From: Varanus komodoensis
Lineage: Eukaryota > Chordata > Lepidosauria > Squamata > Varanidae
Assembly: GCF_004798865.1 (NCBI RefSeq)
Contig: NW_025336479.1
Location: 7,642,485 to 7,706,484 of the forward strand
DNA: 64,000 nucleotides
Reading direction: 5' to 3'
Positions 25,201 through 36,327 of this stretch are shown piece after piece (the stretch's first letter is position 1; every line of letters begins with the position of its first letter). Below the pieces are notes generated by a model that was given only the letters and a program-made list of their open reading frames with translations, made no database searches and was not told the DNA's origin. A program made the translations under genes and the position numbers.

Positions 25201-27724
25201 TATTTGAAATGCTTTCTGAATCCCCCCCTCCCCAAGGAGTTAGCAGCCATATAGTTTTTGGCTCTTGGTGCAGCAATGTTTCTTGTCTCAATTCCTAAAG
25301 GTGAATTTGGGGAACCAAATTTATTTCCTCCTACACATTACTTTTTCTCAAGAATTTGATAACAGTTTGTTTTAACTCACCTTACAATGAACCCTCCAAC
25401 TCACAGCATTTTCTTTGTGTATTAGGTCAGGGTTTATGTTAGAGGAGAGATTTGGCTTACATACTTTCTCTATCCTAAAATATTTTAATGTTTCCTGTGG
25501 CATAGTCTTTTCTACTTGCACATAATATATAGGAAGTGAGATACACTCATGCGAAATGTTTCTGGAAATTTCAGAAAAGTGCTTGACTACAAGTAGATGT
25601 AAAATTCTATATCCTGGTGAGCTCTCATGTGGCTTGCAGAATTTGTCTGATATTTTCCAAAGATTAAAAAGCAAGGAGGCGATCTAAAGATGTATAAGAT
25701 GATAAATAGTGTTTTTGGAACTGTTCAAAGGTAATCCTAGTGGTGAGTTTGCTATTGGAATTTGGAGCTGAGGCTGCAGCCTAAAAGACTCTCTGTGAAG
25801 TGACTTTTCATGTAGTTCTCGCAATGTTAAGTATGCCATTGCAGCCCTAGTCCCATGGCAAGTGTTCAGTAAAATGTCTTGATATTCGTTCCGTTGCAAA
25901 CTATTATGTTGCTTTCATTGGTCAGGTAGAATTAGATTAATCTGTTTCTTCTTTTTCTACCGTCTAAATATTTTCTTGTTGTCCAGTTTATATTTGTGAA
26001 TGTTTTCAGTATCTACAATAAATATTTTCTGTATGTATGCTGAGGCTGAGGTTTCCACATTCTGAGGAATGTGGTTTCCACATTTCTGAGGAAAAAGAGG
26101 AAACAATATTTTTTTTGCAGTTTCTAATTTTTCCCCCTGCCATTGTGCAGCATCTAATGTAAGCATACTTTCAGGGGATTGGGCAATGGGGAGGACACAT
26201 AGTAGTCTGTGGAAGTTTATGTAATGAGGGTAAGTCTTTACTTTCTCTAATCCATCTTCTCTTTTACTGTAGTAAAATAGTATGGAATATGCATTTGGAA
26301 GAATTGTAAATATATCAAGCATGCCATGTTAACTTGGTGAATTCATTTGTCTTAGTGTATGCCTCACTGTCTCTTTTTACTTTGTTTAGAACAATGTCAT
26401 GATAACATGGATTTTAATTACAAGGTTAAGCATAAATTTAAAAAGTTAAGTTTTGAAATTGGATGATACCGTTAGACATGCTGAACACTAATCTGCATTG
26501 TTACTCCTAAAGAAGAATTACCCATTCAAGAAATGATCCACCACTATTAAGGAAAAGCCTATCCTCTTATAACAAATAAGATCACTTCCTTCCTACTCAA
26601 CTCTCTATGTGTGCATTCCTTTCTGGACATTATTTCAAGAGCATATTGTCTGACTAAGATACACATATGCAAAGCATAGAGTGTCTGTAAAACCAAATAT
26701 TACGGTCAAGTTCTCCCACAAACTGCTGAACCTCCATGCACTGGATTTTGGTTTTTTGCCTATGAGTATCTAAACCTGATTCAAATGTTATGCCCACATG
26801 AGGTGTGTAGCTGGATAAACGTGCCACTGTATGTAGGGAGAATACTGGGGAGGAAACTTTGTTTGATCCAGGCTCGTGCTAGCTTATGTTTTGCTGAATA
26901 TGAAGAAAAGATACCAACCTAAGGGGCAATGAAAGTGATGAACTATGCTTTAATGGATTATTTCAGATGATAGTTACTCTGCCTTGCAAGAAAAATCTTG
27001 TTTGGCAGATTTGAGAGAATTTTGAGCAAATAATTACATTTGGATTAAGTGATTTTGTCATTTTTAGGTATTACAGTATTTATGCCTCTGTTTCTGCATA
27101 GCATATCCATGAATGTGTGTGATATTGCTCAGGTTTTATGCAGTACAACCCTAAATGTATTTCTCAGACCTAAGTCTCCAGTAAATATACCTATGATGCA
27201 GCCTTAATGGTTTGGATCTTTGTTTCCATATTAGCATTTAAAGGTGGAGAAATAATTACTAAGTCTGCCACAACTGGTTGGTGCCTTACGCCAATTCATA
27301 AACATTTTGTTGTGGAATGAATGTCTTCTGTTTACATTTGTTATTTGAATAGGGAAGAAGATTAAACATTCTGCATTTGAGTTATGATCTTATCCTTTAT
27401 ATGCTGCCTATCATTTTTTGTAAGTATGTAAAGTGATGATTTGAAATAATAGAATCATGTATCATCATTGTGATTCTTATATCATGATGTGCTTTGGGAA
27501 CTTTTAAGACCCTGTGGCAAATTGCATATAATATTTTAAGATTCTGTAAACATGTGGAATATTCTAGCCATTGCACGCAGCACAGTATTTGTGTGGCATT
27601 TTCAGGGAGGAGAGACTGCAGGCGTCAAGTATTTTTAGGCCTTTCAGCAGCCCTTTTTGTAGTCCCATGCACCTCTCTCTTGTGAACTAACAAGCCTATA
27701 CAGTGTTGTCTTCATTTAATACAG

Positions 27725-27800
27725 ACAGAAAGTGACAGGCAGCAGGATCGAGGTGATCTCAGCAGTTGGCAAGATCAGAGGCGAATTGTAGAGACCACAG
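27725..27800 (+). other. Exon-like open segment with splice-site matches (unassigned)
   Basis: 'tcttcatttaatacag' precedes a 76-base segment that ends CCACAG before GTACAG. Read from its first base it is open for 25 codons plus one base (TESDRQQDRGDLSSWQDQ...). It matches nothing in the COX10 protein as I know it, and its phase (0 in, 1 out) would not preserve the COX10 frame. A chance pseudo-exon is most likely; a rare alternative exon or an exon of another gene cannot be excluded. Confidence 0.2.
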
Positions 27801-28399
27801 GTACAGCTGCTGAAAGCTGTCAGAATCATGCTTGCTTTTCCTGCTTAGATGATCCTCCATGAAGTTCTCCCTTCATAGCTGGAGACCTTTCAGAATTGCA
27901 AAATGTGCTCTCCTAAAGTTTCTGAGCTGCATCATGTGGCGCTTTCCCTGATAGTATGGCCAAGATTTTGAACTTTTTCTAGTTCCTGCACAGACATCTG
28001 TGCTTTCATCCCTTCAACACTCTGAACCTTCACTCACTCCATTTCCAAGTTTTCTAGGCATAGTTCCTCAGCTGTTTCCCTTGTGGGGTTTTGTGGCATT
28101 TCTTTTGCTTGCAAGATGTCTGTCTGGCTTAATGTAGCATCCTTTTTTTTCTTTTCAGAATGTGTTTCTAGTCCATCATAAACATATTACGTTAAATGTG
28201 TTCTTTAAAAAAATAAGTAGTATTCCAGCATTTAAGCTTATGCTCCACAGGAAGTTCTGACTTGGCCTGTGGGTTTCTAGATTTCTAGACAACACAGTGA
28301 AGAACCACTGCTCAAGAATGGTCTTCACGGCAACTTTCCCACTGGAAAAGGAATAGTTCACTGTAAAACCTTCCCTATTCATTTCAGTGCTGGAATTGG

Positions 28400-28525
28400 A
28401 TACACATGTCAAATACACATTCAGCCACTTTACTACAGTGCTGCAAAAGTATTTGGGATACAGTGAAGGAAAAGGGAAATGAGGAGGGAAGCAAACCAAC
28501 CAGGATTGAGAAAATAAGCAGACAA
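28400..28525. repeat. Unnamed dispersed repeat, copy 1
   Basis: 'tactacagtgctgcaaaagt', 'atttgggatacagtgaagg' and a purine-rich stretch align with 38400-38500. Family unknown; the hAT-like MITE lies about 50 bases downstream. Confidence 0.4.
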
Positions 28526-28577
28526 GCCCTGGGCAAAGCAACAATCTATGGGCTAACTTTATGTTGATGGTATATAA

Positions 28578-28961
28578 CATGGGTCCTCAAACTATGGCTT
28601 GGGGGCCAGATCCGGCTCTTCATGCCCATTTGGACCCGTCACTGGCACGCCCACCTGGCCCCATGCACGGGAAGGCAGCAGTTTGCTCAGAGAAAATGAT
28701 CTCCAAGTGAGCAAGCCGCTGCCTCGTGCGCTTGTCTCGTGGCACGTTCCCACCCCCACCTTGCTTCGCTTCCCCTTGCCGCAAGCACATGCCCCACGCC
28801 CACCTCAGTGCGCATGTGTGCCTGCGCATGCCGCACACACCCCCTCATTGGCCCACGCCCCTTCATCAGCCCACGCGCACCACCGGCACCACCTTTCCAG
28901 CCCGCGCCCAACACCAGCACCTTTCAACTGGCCTCCTGGTGGAAAAGTTTGAGGACCCCTG
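28578..28961. mobile_element. Non-autonomous hAT-like MITE (384 bp), GC-rich
   Basis: Terminal inverted repeats are CATGGGTCCTCAAACTATGG at the left and, read inward from the right end, CAGGGGTCCTCAAACTTTTC. The flanking octamers are gtatataa (28570-28577) and ttatatag (28962-28969), identical at six of eight places, as expected for a decayed 8-bp hAT target duplication. The interior is strikingly GC-rich and full of CAC/GCC/GCGC compared with the AT-rich flanks. It encodes no transposase. Long open frames inside it reflect the GC content and are not genes. Confidence 0.8.
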
Positions 28962-29200
28962 TTATATAGGAACCACTTTGGTCTGTCTTTCACAGTACAC
29001 CATAACGCTGTGGAGCTTCAGATCATAATGATTATTTTTTACAGTAACAGCTCTGAAATAAATGATACAAGATAATAAAGAAGAACTAAAATACAAGGGA
29101 ATGTGATTCCATTCACATGACATTACCAACTATGCACCCCACACGCCCTTTCTCCTACCAACACAAATGGTAGTAGCTCCTTGCAATGATAGGGCTTTAA

Positions 29201-29250
<50 letters not shown>
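29201..29250. repeat. (ATT)n microsatellite
   Basis: About 16 uninterrupted ATT units, probably grown from the tail of the adjoining LINE end. Confidence 0.95.
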
Positions 29251-29251
<1 letters not shown>

Positions 29252-29295
29252 TACTATAACATTTCTATGCCGCCCCTTGCCGAAGCCTTTAATAA
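29201..29295 (-). mobile_element. LINE 3' end with ATT tail, antisense
   Basis: The (ATT)n tract at 29201-29250 adjoins 'aacatttctatgccgcccct', 'tgccgaagc'. Reverse-complemented, this reads as a LINE terminus (GGCTTCGGCAAGGGGCGGC, then ATAGAAATGTTATAG) followed by a TAA-repeat tail. Only the last few dozen bases of the element remain. Confidence 0.6.
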
Positions 29296-31334
29296 CCATG
29301 CTTAACTGAATCCCAGTGCTTTCCAAGTAGCTTTAGGAAAATCTGCATCATTTTCCAAACCTCTAGTATAGAGGAGTTGGAACTCTGTCTCTTTGCTATC
29401 CAATAATATATATCTTAGTTATCTCATAGGGTCATATAGGTTTTTCCACTTCAGAACCCCTCTGCTTGCCATCATTAGTCCACATTGCTTGTCAGTGCCT
29501 CTTCTTGAATTCTTTAGGACAAACCGAACATCAAAACACTTTTTGCCAAACTGCTACTACTGAGCCCTAGTGATAACAAGAATTCCAACCAGTTCCTGTT
29601 CTATCAAGAACTGGTTTTTTTTCTTTCATTTGCCTCTCAAGTTCCACATGTGGCGCATTCAGGAAAAAGGAACAGCCTAGTCTCATTTAGATTCAGCTAG
29701 GTTCAATGAAGACAATTTCTGCCAGAATAGAGCTGCTCATTGCTCTTGGCAGAATCGAATGATCATTCTTCCATTGGTAAGTGTCATTCCTCCTGTTGTT
29801 CTTCCGCGTCTACATCAGAAAGTAAATAAGAAGTGAATCCTTGCACTTATCAGACAAAAAGGAAATACATGCACTTTATTTAAAGAAATTTGATTTATTA
29901 AACAGTTGCTCCTTGCTGTATTTCCTAACTTAACACTTCATTTACCCATGTGGAATTTCCACAGTGTAAGAATGGCAGAACTTTGTATTGAATACTTAAG
30001 GTTTCACCCCACCACTGTCCTGCAACTCTTTAGTCCTGATTTTCTTTTGGAGGATGTACTTGCATAATCTAGTTATAAATGTAACTAGGAAAGAGGTGAG
30101 CACAGCCTGAAGTATGCACACTAGAGCTACAATTCGTAGCATTCCGTTCACATATGTTCGGGGTGCACAGGAAATTGAAATATACAAAAGTTCAAACCCC
30201 TGCAATACTTCTTCTCATAACCAATTCCCCCAACACACTAAATTCCCCCATAAAGCACATGCCAATTGCCTCTCTTGCCTTCTCTGGAGGTAGGCAAGCA
30301 TTTCTAATATAGTGTTTTGCTTCCCTCTGTGCCACAAAGTGGTAATATATTTGTTGATGACAAAACCAACAGGTGCCAGGGCTGTTGGGTACTGAAGCTA
30401 TTTGGCTCACTGCCTGCAGTTGCACAGTGGATATATTGTATGACTGGAGTTTTGTGTGTTTCTATGTCCTTTTGAGGGATGGGATAACCCAGTTGAAATA
30501 CATACTTAAACTCCTGGGGGATTAGATGTGTTTCCTTTGCTTTTACAGTTCAGAATTTTACAGTTTCTTTGTTTGGGGGTTCTCAGATTGCTTAATGATT
30601 TGTTCCCCCTTTTTTGCCCAGATGTGTATAATAGCTACATTTGAACCTTACTAGGTTTGCCAATTTTATTACTCAACATATGGTATATCCCTTTATTTTT
30701 GTCTGCTATGTCATTCCTTTACTGTAGGGGCCCTGTGGAACATGCTGGGAGTTTTGCTTTAACAATTGGAGTTCTAGAATCTGACATTTAATTTTTTTAT
30801 TCTGATTCAAGGTGGCAAAGATTCAGGTACGTTTTAGTAGTGGACGAAAAATGCATTGATGAAGATATTTTTTACAGGCAGATAGCATTTCTTTTCTGAG
30901 TCATGATTTCCAGATGCAATGATGAGAACATTTCAGTATAATGTAACAGTGTTCTTGGTGAATTATTACAGTTATGAATAATTGTTTACATTATGTGACT
31001 TAACTCATATTTCTGTTTCCAGCATGTGGGCAACAATATGTCTGTACCAGTGAAAATATTTGACCCCACTCTGCCCCTTTCCCCTTGATGCAGTCACTCA
31101 CAGCATTATGTTCCCGTCTCCCCAGAATCAGAGATCTTCTCCTAGATCTTAAGTCATCCAGGGACTACTACCATTGGAGTGGTGATTCAAGATTCCCATG
31201 GGATCTGACTGATATCAGTACTGCTGATCCCTTTTGCACTTTCTAGGATCATGATTTACCATATTGTAAGAGACTCCTCACCACCCTGAAAAGTTCTGCT
31301 GGGCAACATGGAGAGGCTGCAATGGAACTGGCAA

Positions 31335-31800
31335 ATATTTTTGTTTGTTTGCTGTAATCAAAGATACTTGGGCAGTGTACAATACATTCCAAAGCATAAC
31401 ATGCAAACATTAAAACAAAATAAAGCAGCCCAGGATAAACCCAGCTTCGAAGAATAAAACTACTTTAAGATGAAACCATATTGAAACCACAACTAGAATA
31501 CAATTCTAAAAGCATTAAGAAGTGTTCCATAAATACCCCTCCCTGCCGCAGAGTAGGTTAGCTAACGGGCTCTAGCCTGTGTTCCGTCAGTTTCAGCTTG
31601 AGTCTTTAGGGGTGATTGTGGCAGCTGCCCAGAATAGAACCCACTCTGTTCCACAGAGTGACCAAGGCATAGGCAGGAGAGCTGCCTCACTAGTAAGACA
31701 TTTCTCTGTTGTCTTCTTGAATCCATCAGAAGCCATTAGTTTCCACAGCTGGATCATTTTAATAGGTCACTCACCCATAGAGAGGGGAAAAGCTGCTGTC
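31335..31800 (-). mobile_element. Probable LINE 3' region, antisense, heavily decayed
   Basis: 'gatacttgggcagtgtacaa', 'aaacaaaataaagcagccca' and the following 'taagaagtgttccataaata' are laid out like the antisense 3' untranslated region of the CR1/L2-clade elements seen at 3338 and 52300. The similarity is weak and the ends are guesses. Confidence 0.35.
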
Positions 31801-33350
31801 TGAAATGTCCCAGAAAATGATCTGCCCATGGCAAGGGGCTGATGTTAAATCCTTCACCTTTGGATCTCTATCCTCTCACCCAACTAAGAAAACCATTTTA
31901 TGTTCTATCCACATGCACTGGGCTAATGACAAGGTTTTCAGGGTAACTATGGAATCTTGAGCTGTTCATGAATTGGTACCCTCAATATATGCATTGAGTT
32001 CTCTTGGGACAATTATCCTGATGAACTGTAGCCATTCCATTGTTGCATATGCTGTACTGGATAAATGGGATGCCAGTAGCTAAGAAACCCCTTTGCTGTA
32101 AGTGGTCGGATACATGTATTTGGCCAAAAGAGCCTGCTTGCTTGCTTGCTTGTAAGTGTCCTAATTTTCTGAAATGTTATATTAACTCTGTCCATCATAT
32201 CCAGTCCTGTATGTGTGGCATTTGGCCCACCTGGCTGCTTATGCAGCTTTAATCTATATAAAATACTAGTAACAGATTCTAGGCTGTGCAAATTTCATTT
32301 GGCATATAATTGAAGAAGAGTTGAGGCTCATTTTCAATTGCTGTTCTAATGGTGATAGTGGTGGTGGTAATGGCGGTGGTGATGTCTGAGTCTGTCTAAT
32401 AAGGGCTTAATTTGTAATTCATATACTACAGTAGCTTATTAAAGTAATAGACAGTCACTAGCACTTCTCATAGCATCTTTGTGAGATGGGCTCAGTTTCT
32501 GAGTCAAGAACTTAGAGATAATCTGTTCCTCTAATCTATTGCTCTTCAACCTTCCACATGGGTGACTTTTCTTCCCTGGCACAGTATCTTATCCATGTAG
32601 ATTTTCCAAATCAGTTTGTTTCCATGCCAGTGCTTGATTTCTTGTCAAGTGACTTTTATATGTAAAACACCTTGCTCAGGCACCAACCATATTTTTTGGA
32701 AATATAAACTACCTGTGTTCTCTCTTCCTTTGGACGCTTCACTTAACTTAGGACAGATCTGCAAACCAAGCCAAGTTAACACATCTGTTAGCCAAGATAA
32801 GTGTGAGATCTCTTAAATAGGACTGAGCCCAGGATTTGATGTTAAATTCTGGTCCTGGATTTGAAAGGTTTGTGCAAGCCGTAGTATAGTTTGGCATTGC
32901 ACTTAAACCTGGTTTGTACATTAACTGTGGGTTGATTGGCTCTGAGTGAGCAGACTGGCACTTGCCCACTTCATCTTGCTCACATCTTCTTTGTACTTCA
33001 TGATGTTCATACCCAGAACTCTGGAATGCTGAGGGAGAAACAGTCCAGAGTTTTAACCCATGGTTGGTTCCTGAATTAAAAGTTGGGTTGTTTCTGAGTT
33101 TGCTGTCATGGAGATCAATCCAGGACCAGGGTTTAGCAAAGTAAAAGCAAGCGGATGAGAGCCAGCATGGTCCCTTGCTCCCCCACTCTCTCTCTTTAGA
33201 ATTTGAGTTGGATCCCTCGTTTTTGTTCCTGAGGACAAGCACCTCTGTCTTGACCACAGCTTTTCTTCTGTGAACGAAAGATCCACTGACAATTCAGCCT
33301 CATTGTAGAATTGTCTGAAGCACCATAATTTGTATTTTGGTTCGTTCATT

Positions 33351-34200
33351 CTGTTTCCTGACTAGTAGCTAAGTAGATCAAAGGAAGCTGCTCCAACAGG
33401 TCTACGGACTCTGGGATACAAGCAGCCAGGCCCCCAGGAAATAAGTGAACAGGAGTTTGGCAGCAGAGTTATAGTGGAAGAGAAGATAAAGGCAAGCTTG
33501 GACTAGCCCACCCAACATTCTCTTGGAAGAGACTGCCTGTTCCTGAGAGCTGCAGCTGAAAGGGAGTGACCTGATTACTGGCGGCAGCTGTGTGGGTGGG
33601 GTGATGTATTCTGTTCCCTGACTCCTAGGTGAGCAGATCAGAGGATGCTGCCCCAGTTGGTCTAGGGACTCAAGCAGCCAAGCTCCCAGGAAACAAGTGA
33701 CCAGAGCAAGTGAACAGGGAGAGTAAACAGAAGTTTGGTGGGGGAGGTCCCAAAGTTTTTCTGATTTTTTTCTGTTTTCTCCTTCACTGCTCCCCCCTCC
33801 CCCCATTTCTTCCTTGTATCACTCCATTTACTGGGAGAACTGCTTGTTAACCTTCAGGGAAGATAGGAGAAGGCACTGGTTGTCACAACAGGCCCAGCAA
33901 GCTGGAATCTCAAAGGGAGTAGAATGGACCTAGAAGACTCTGCGGTGATGGTGACCTACAGTGTCTGTGCTGTGTTTGTTTTCTTGCCTGAGGGCCACAT
34001 GGCCTACATGTGCAACAAATGCAAGCAAGTAGCCCTGGAGAGCACTAGAGCAATGAGTGACCACACTCAGGATAATAAAAGAAGATGAATAGCCAACGAT
34101 GGAAGAACTGCAAGTTATCCCATGAACTGAGCAAGTGGTTGGACCCAGTGGCCCTCTGGCCCCTTCCAACTGTAATATTCTACAATGCTCTGATTTACTT
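33351..34200 (+). mobile_element. CR1-type LINE, internally deleted: 5' UTR monomers, ORF1 start, 3' end
   Basis: Two related monomers begin at 33351 (CTGTTTCCTGACTAG) and 33611 (CTGTTCCCTGACTCC). They are 260 bases apart and share the aagcagccaag/ccaggaaa.aagtgaacag blocks. After the second monomer an ATG at 33924 opens a 54-codon frame (to 34088) starting MDLEDSAVMVTYSVCAVFVF and containing MCNKCKQVAL. The C-x2-C pair resembles the N-terminal zinc-like motif of CR1 ORF1. The frame then stops, and by 34137 the sequence is the CR1 3' terminus (GTTGGACCCAGTGGCCCTCT, CCCCTTCCAACTGTAATATT). Most of ORF1 and all of ORF2 are absent. The monomers may serve as promoter units in the family, which is inference. 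No target duplication was identified. Confidence 0.68.
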
Positions 34201-35984
34201 ATCTGCTTTTCATAGATCATGTTTCCCTAGCTATTTTCAGAGAGTATCTGCTGGAAACTGCAACGGACATCCATGTTTCTATTATGCTTGCCATCACAAT
34301 GTCATCTGACAATTGCATCTCCCTAAGTTAATTTTACATTGTAATGAAAATATCCCTTTTGTCTTAAACCTCCTGCCTGCTAGTTTCCGTTCTGATTTGA
34401 GTGTCTCATATTTGAAACTGAATGTTGCATCTGTCTGTTCTACCTGGAAATTAGAGGGCTGTGTGCTGAGATGTTTTGAATTCTAATATCATTTCTGAAA
34501 TGTGTGTATGCTCTTCTGTCCTCTTAGCCTGAACAATGAGTGTCTTGGTTATTTCATCTGTGAAATTTGAATAATTAACCCTCTGCAATTATACTCAGAA
34601 TTAATTTAAGCAATTTTTGTTCATGGCTTTGAAAATATGAATAATTTTAATGGGTATCTGTCTTTATTTGAAGAATAAGGCATCTTATTCTTTCACAGTG
34701 TGGAACATGAAGCCACTCTTGCCATTACCAATCCTGAGTGTTTTGCACATGTAGGAGTTGTAACGTATTGTGGAATTTGATTATTAGGCAAAACTAGCTG
34801 CATGGTAGCAAATGTGCAAATTAATTCTAGGGATGCTCTTAGACTGTGCTTTGCTCCTGCATAAGGGAACACAGGTGTCAGTTTCTAAAATTTTCAGTAA
34901 ATATACTTAGATATTCTTTCCTTAAAATTTCTTTCCTCAGAACTCCATGTGAAAACTAAAAAATGAACATGTTTGATACAAAAGCTTGTGTATGACTACT
35001 CTCCCTTCTCTTGCATTTTCTTTGCTCATCTCATACCCATGTTGCAAAAAAGGAGCTTGTTCCTTATAAACACAGTTACTAAGCTCTTATAATCTTAATA
35101 CCCAGGAAATAAATATGTGTAGGATTTCAGCCGTAGATTGTCCTAGAAATGATGAGCCAAAGCTGAATTTTTTGTTCTTTTAAGGAAATGGAAAGACAAA
35201 CCTGCCATTTGTTCTAAACAAGTACCATTAACTAACTATACAGGCGTTCTGAATGACTGTCTGTGTTCCTGAATTTTACATTGCAGTTGAAACCTATTAG
35301 TTTGAAATCCTTAATCAGATGAAAGTTGGGGGTTTGTTTTGTTGCTCAGCTCATTTTATCATTATTAGTCAGGAGCTTAATATGATTGGAATTCTTTGCA
35401 CTAGAAACATTGAAAGGCTGTAAAATATAAATGAAGTGCTAGAAATGGTTCACCTTATATTTCTCTCCCATGTTTTCCGTATTAGGAGCAGAGATTTGGG
35501 ATTTTTAGTATTCAGGCCCTTTATGCCATTCCTGCTAAAAGAGACACTTTTGAAACCTTTTCAAACCAGTTGCTCGACATAACATTTTTAATCATTTTGA
35601 CTTGGATCTTGATTTGTCTGTATGTGAATAGAAGGGACTCCAGTCCAGTGGAAGGGGAGACAATTTTCACTCCTTTTCCCTACCCTTGTAGATTCAATCC
35701 CTTCCCATTTTCCACCAAAGGGTCCTCCAACCCTCTAGATCTTATTTTCTGGAGGCAGGGAGTTGCAGAGAAAACTGATGAAAATTACTCCTTTTTTATC
35801 CAGCAGTATTGTGTGTTCATGGGAAATTAGGATACATGCTATTGTGTAAAAAGCTTCCCAGTTATATAATGTGTTTAGTATCCCACCATCTCCTTGACTG
35901 TCTGCCAAGTCTTTGTAGTGTTGAACAGGTATCTCTTTCTTAGGTGAGCATCTTTCAAAGAAGTCTGTGGCATTTGTATGCCAT

Positions 35985-36095
35985 TCATCTGGCTATGGGG
36001 TGGCATACAAATGCAATAGATAGTTAATTTGGGATGGCGTACAAATGCGATGGATGAATGGATGGGTGGACAGATAGATGAATTTGGGATTAGCA
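35985..36095 (+). mobile_element. LINE 3' terminus with duplicated end and GGAT-like tail
   Basis: Two adjacent near-copies, 'ggggtggcatacaaatgcaa' and 'gggatggcgtacaaatgcga', each resemble the GGCGGTATACAAATG terminus of the local LINE group. The second leads into imperfect GATGGATGAATGG repeats. This looks like a short LINE end whose tail duplicated and drifted. Confidence 0.5.
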
Positions 36096-36300
36096 TGGAG
36101 GACTTGGGAGCCTTTTCATAGTAATTTCCAACTATTTACCTTTCTCAAACAGTTCATGAAGTTGTATTAGGTGATTATCTTTACAAAGATCAGAAAGCCC
36201 TTTCTAAGGTAGGATCCCAAGAAGTACTTTACGAGAGCCCAAGGATCTGGGACTACCCAATGGGAGCTATTGACCAAATCACTTCTCTCAGTTTCAAAAT

Positions 36301-36327
36301 AGATTTACCATGTTACATGGTAAATCT
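36301..36327. repeat. 27-base perfect palindrome
   Basis: AGATTTACCATGT and its exact reverse complement are separated by one T. It has cruciform potential; no known element ends were recognised around it. Confidence 0.9.

Larger units (their letters stand above)
15346..28399. other. Intronic stretch with few recognised elements
   Basis: Apart from the LINE remnant at 17195, a CA tract, the inverted repeat at 22161 and the exon-like segment at 27725, I recognise nothing. A 17-base unit (CTTTGTGTATGCTGCTG) is directly repeated at 16225 and 16255. 22640-23400 is less AT-rich and ends in 'gttgtgtgaacccagcctgt', which may be part of an old DNA-transposon-type repeat, but no ends could be defined. 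Confidence 0.5.

Noticed and set aside
28599-28952. 117-codon Pro/His-rich open frame plus several overlapping frames on both strands.
   Set aside because: It lies wholly inside the GC-rich hAT-like MITE; absence of stops follows from base composition.
32748-33257. 169-codon open frame on the minus strand, the longest non-LINE frame after the BovB segments.
   Set aside because: No recognisable domain, no exon-type boundaries and low-complexity composition (Asn/Ser/Lys-rich). It abuts the CR1 5' UTR region and is probably chance or an old repeat.
36048-36085. A CRISPR-like or minisatellite array.
   Set aside because: Only imperfect GATGG units without spacers, and the host is a vertebrate nuclear genome.
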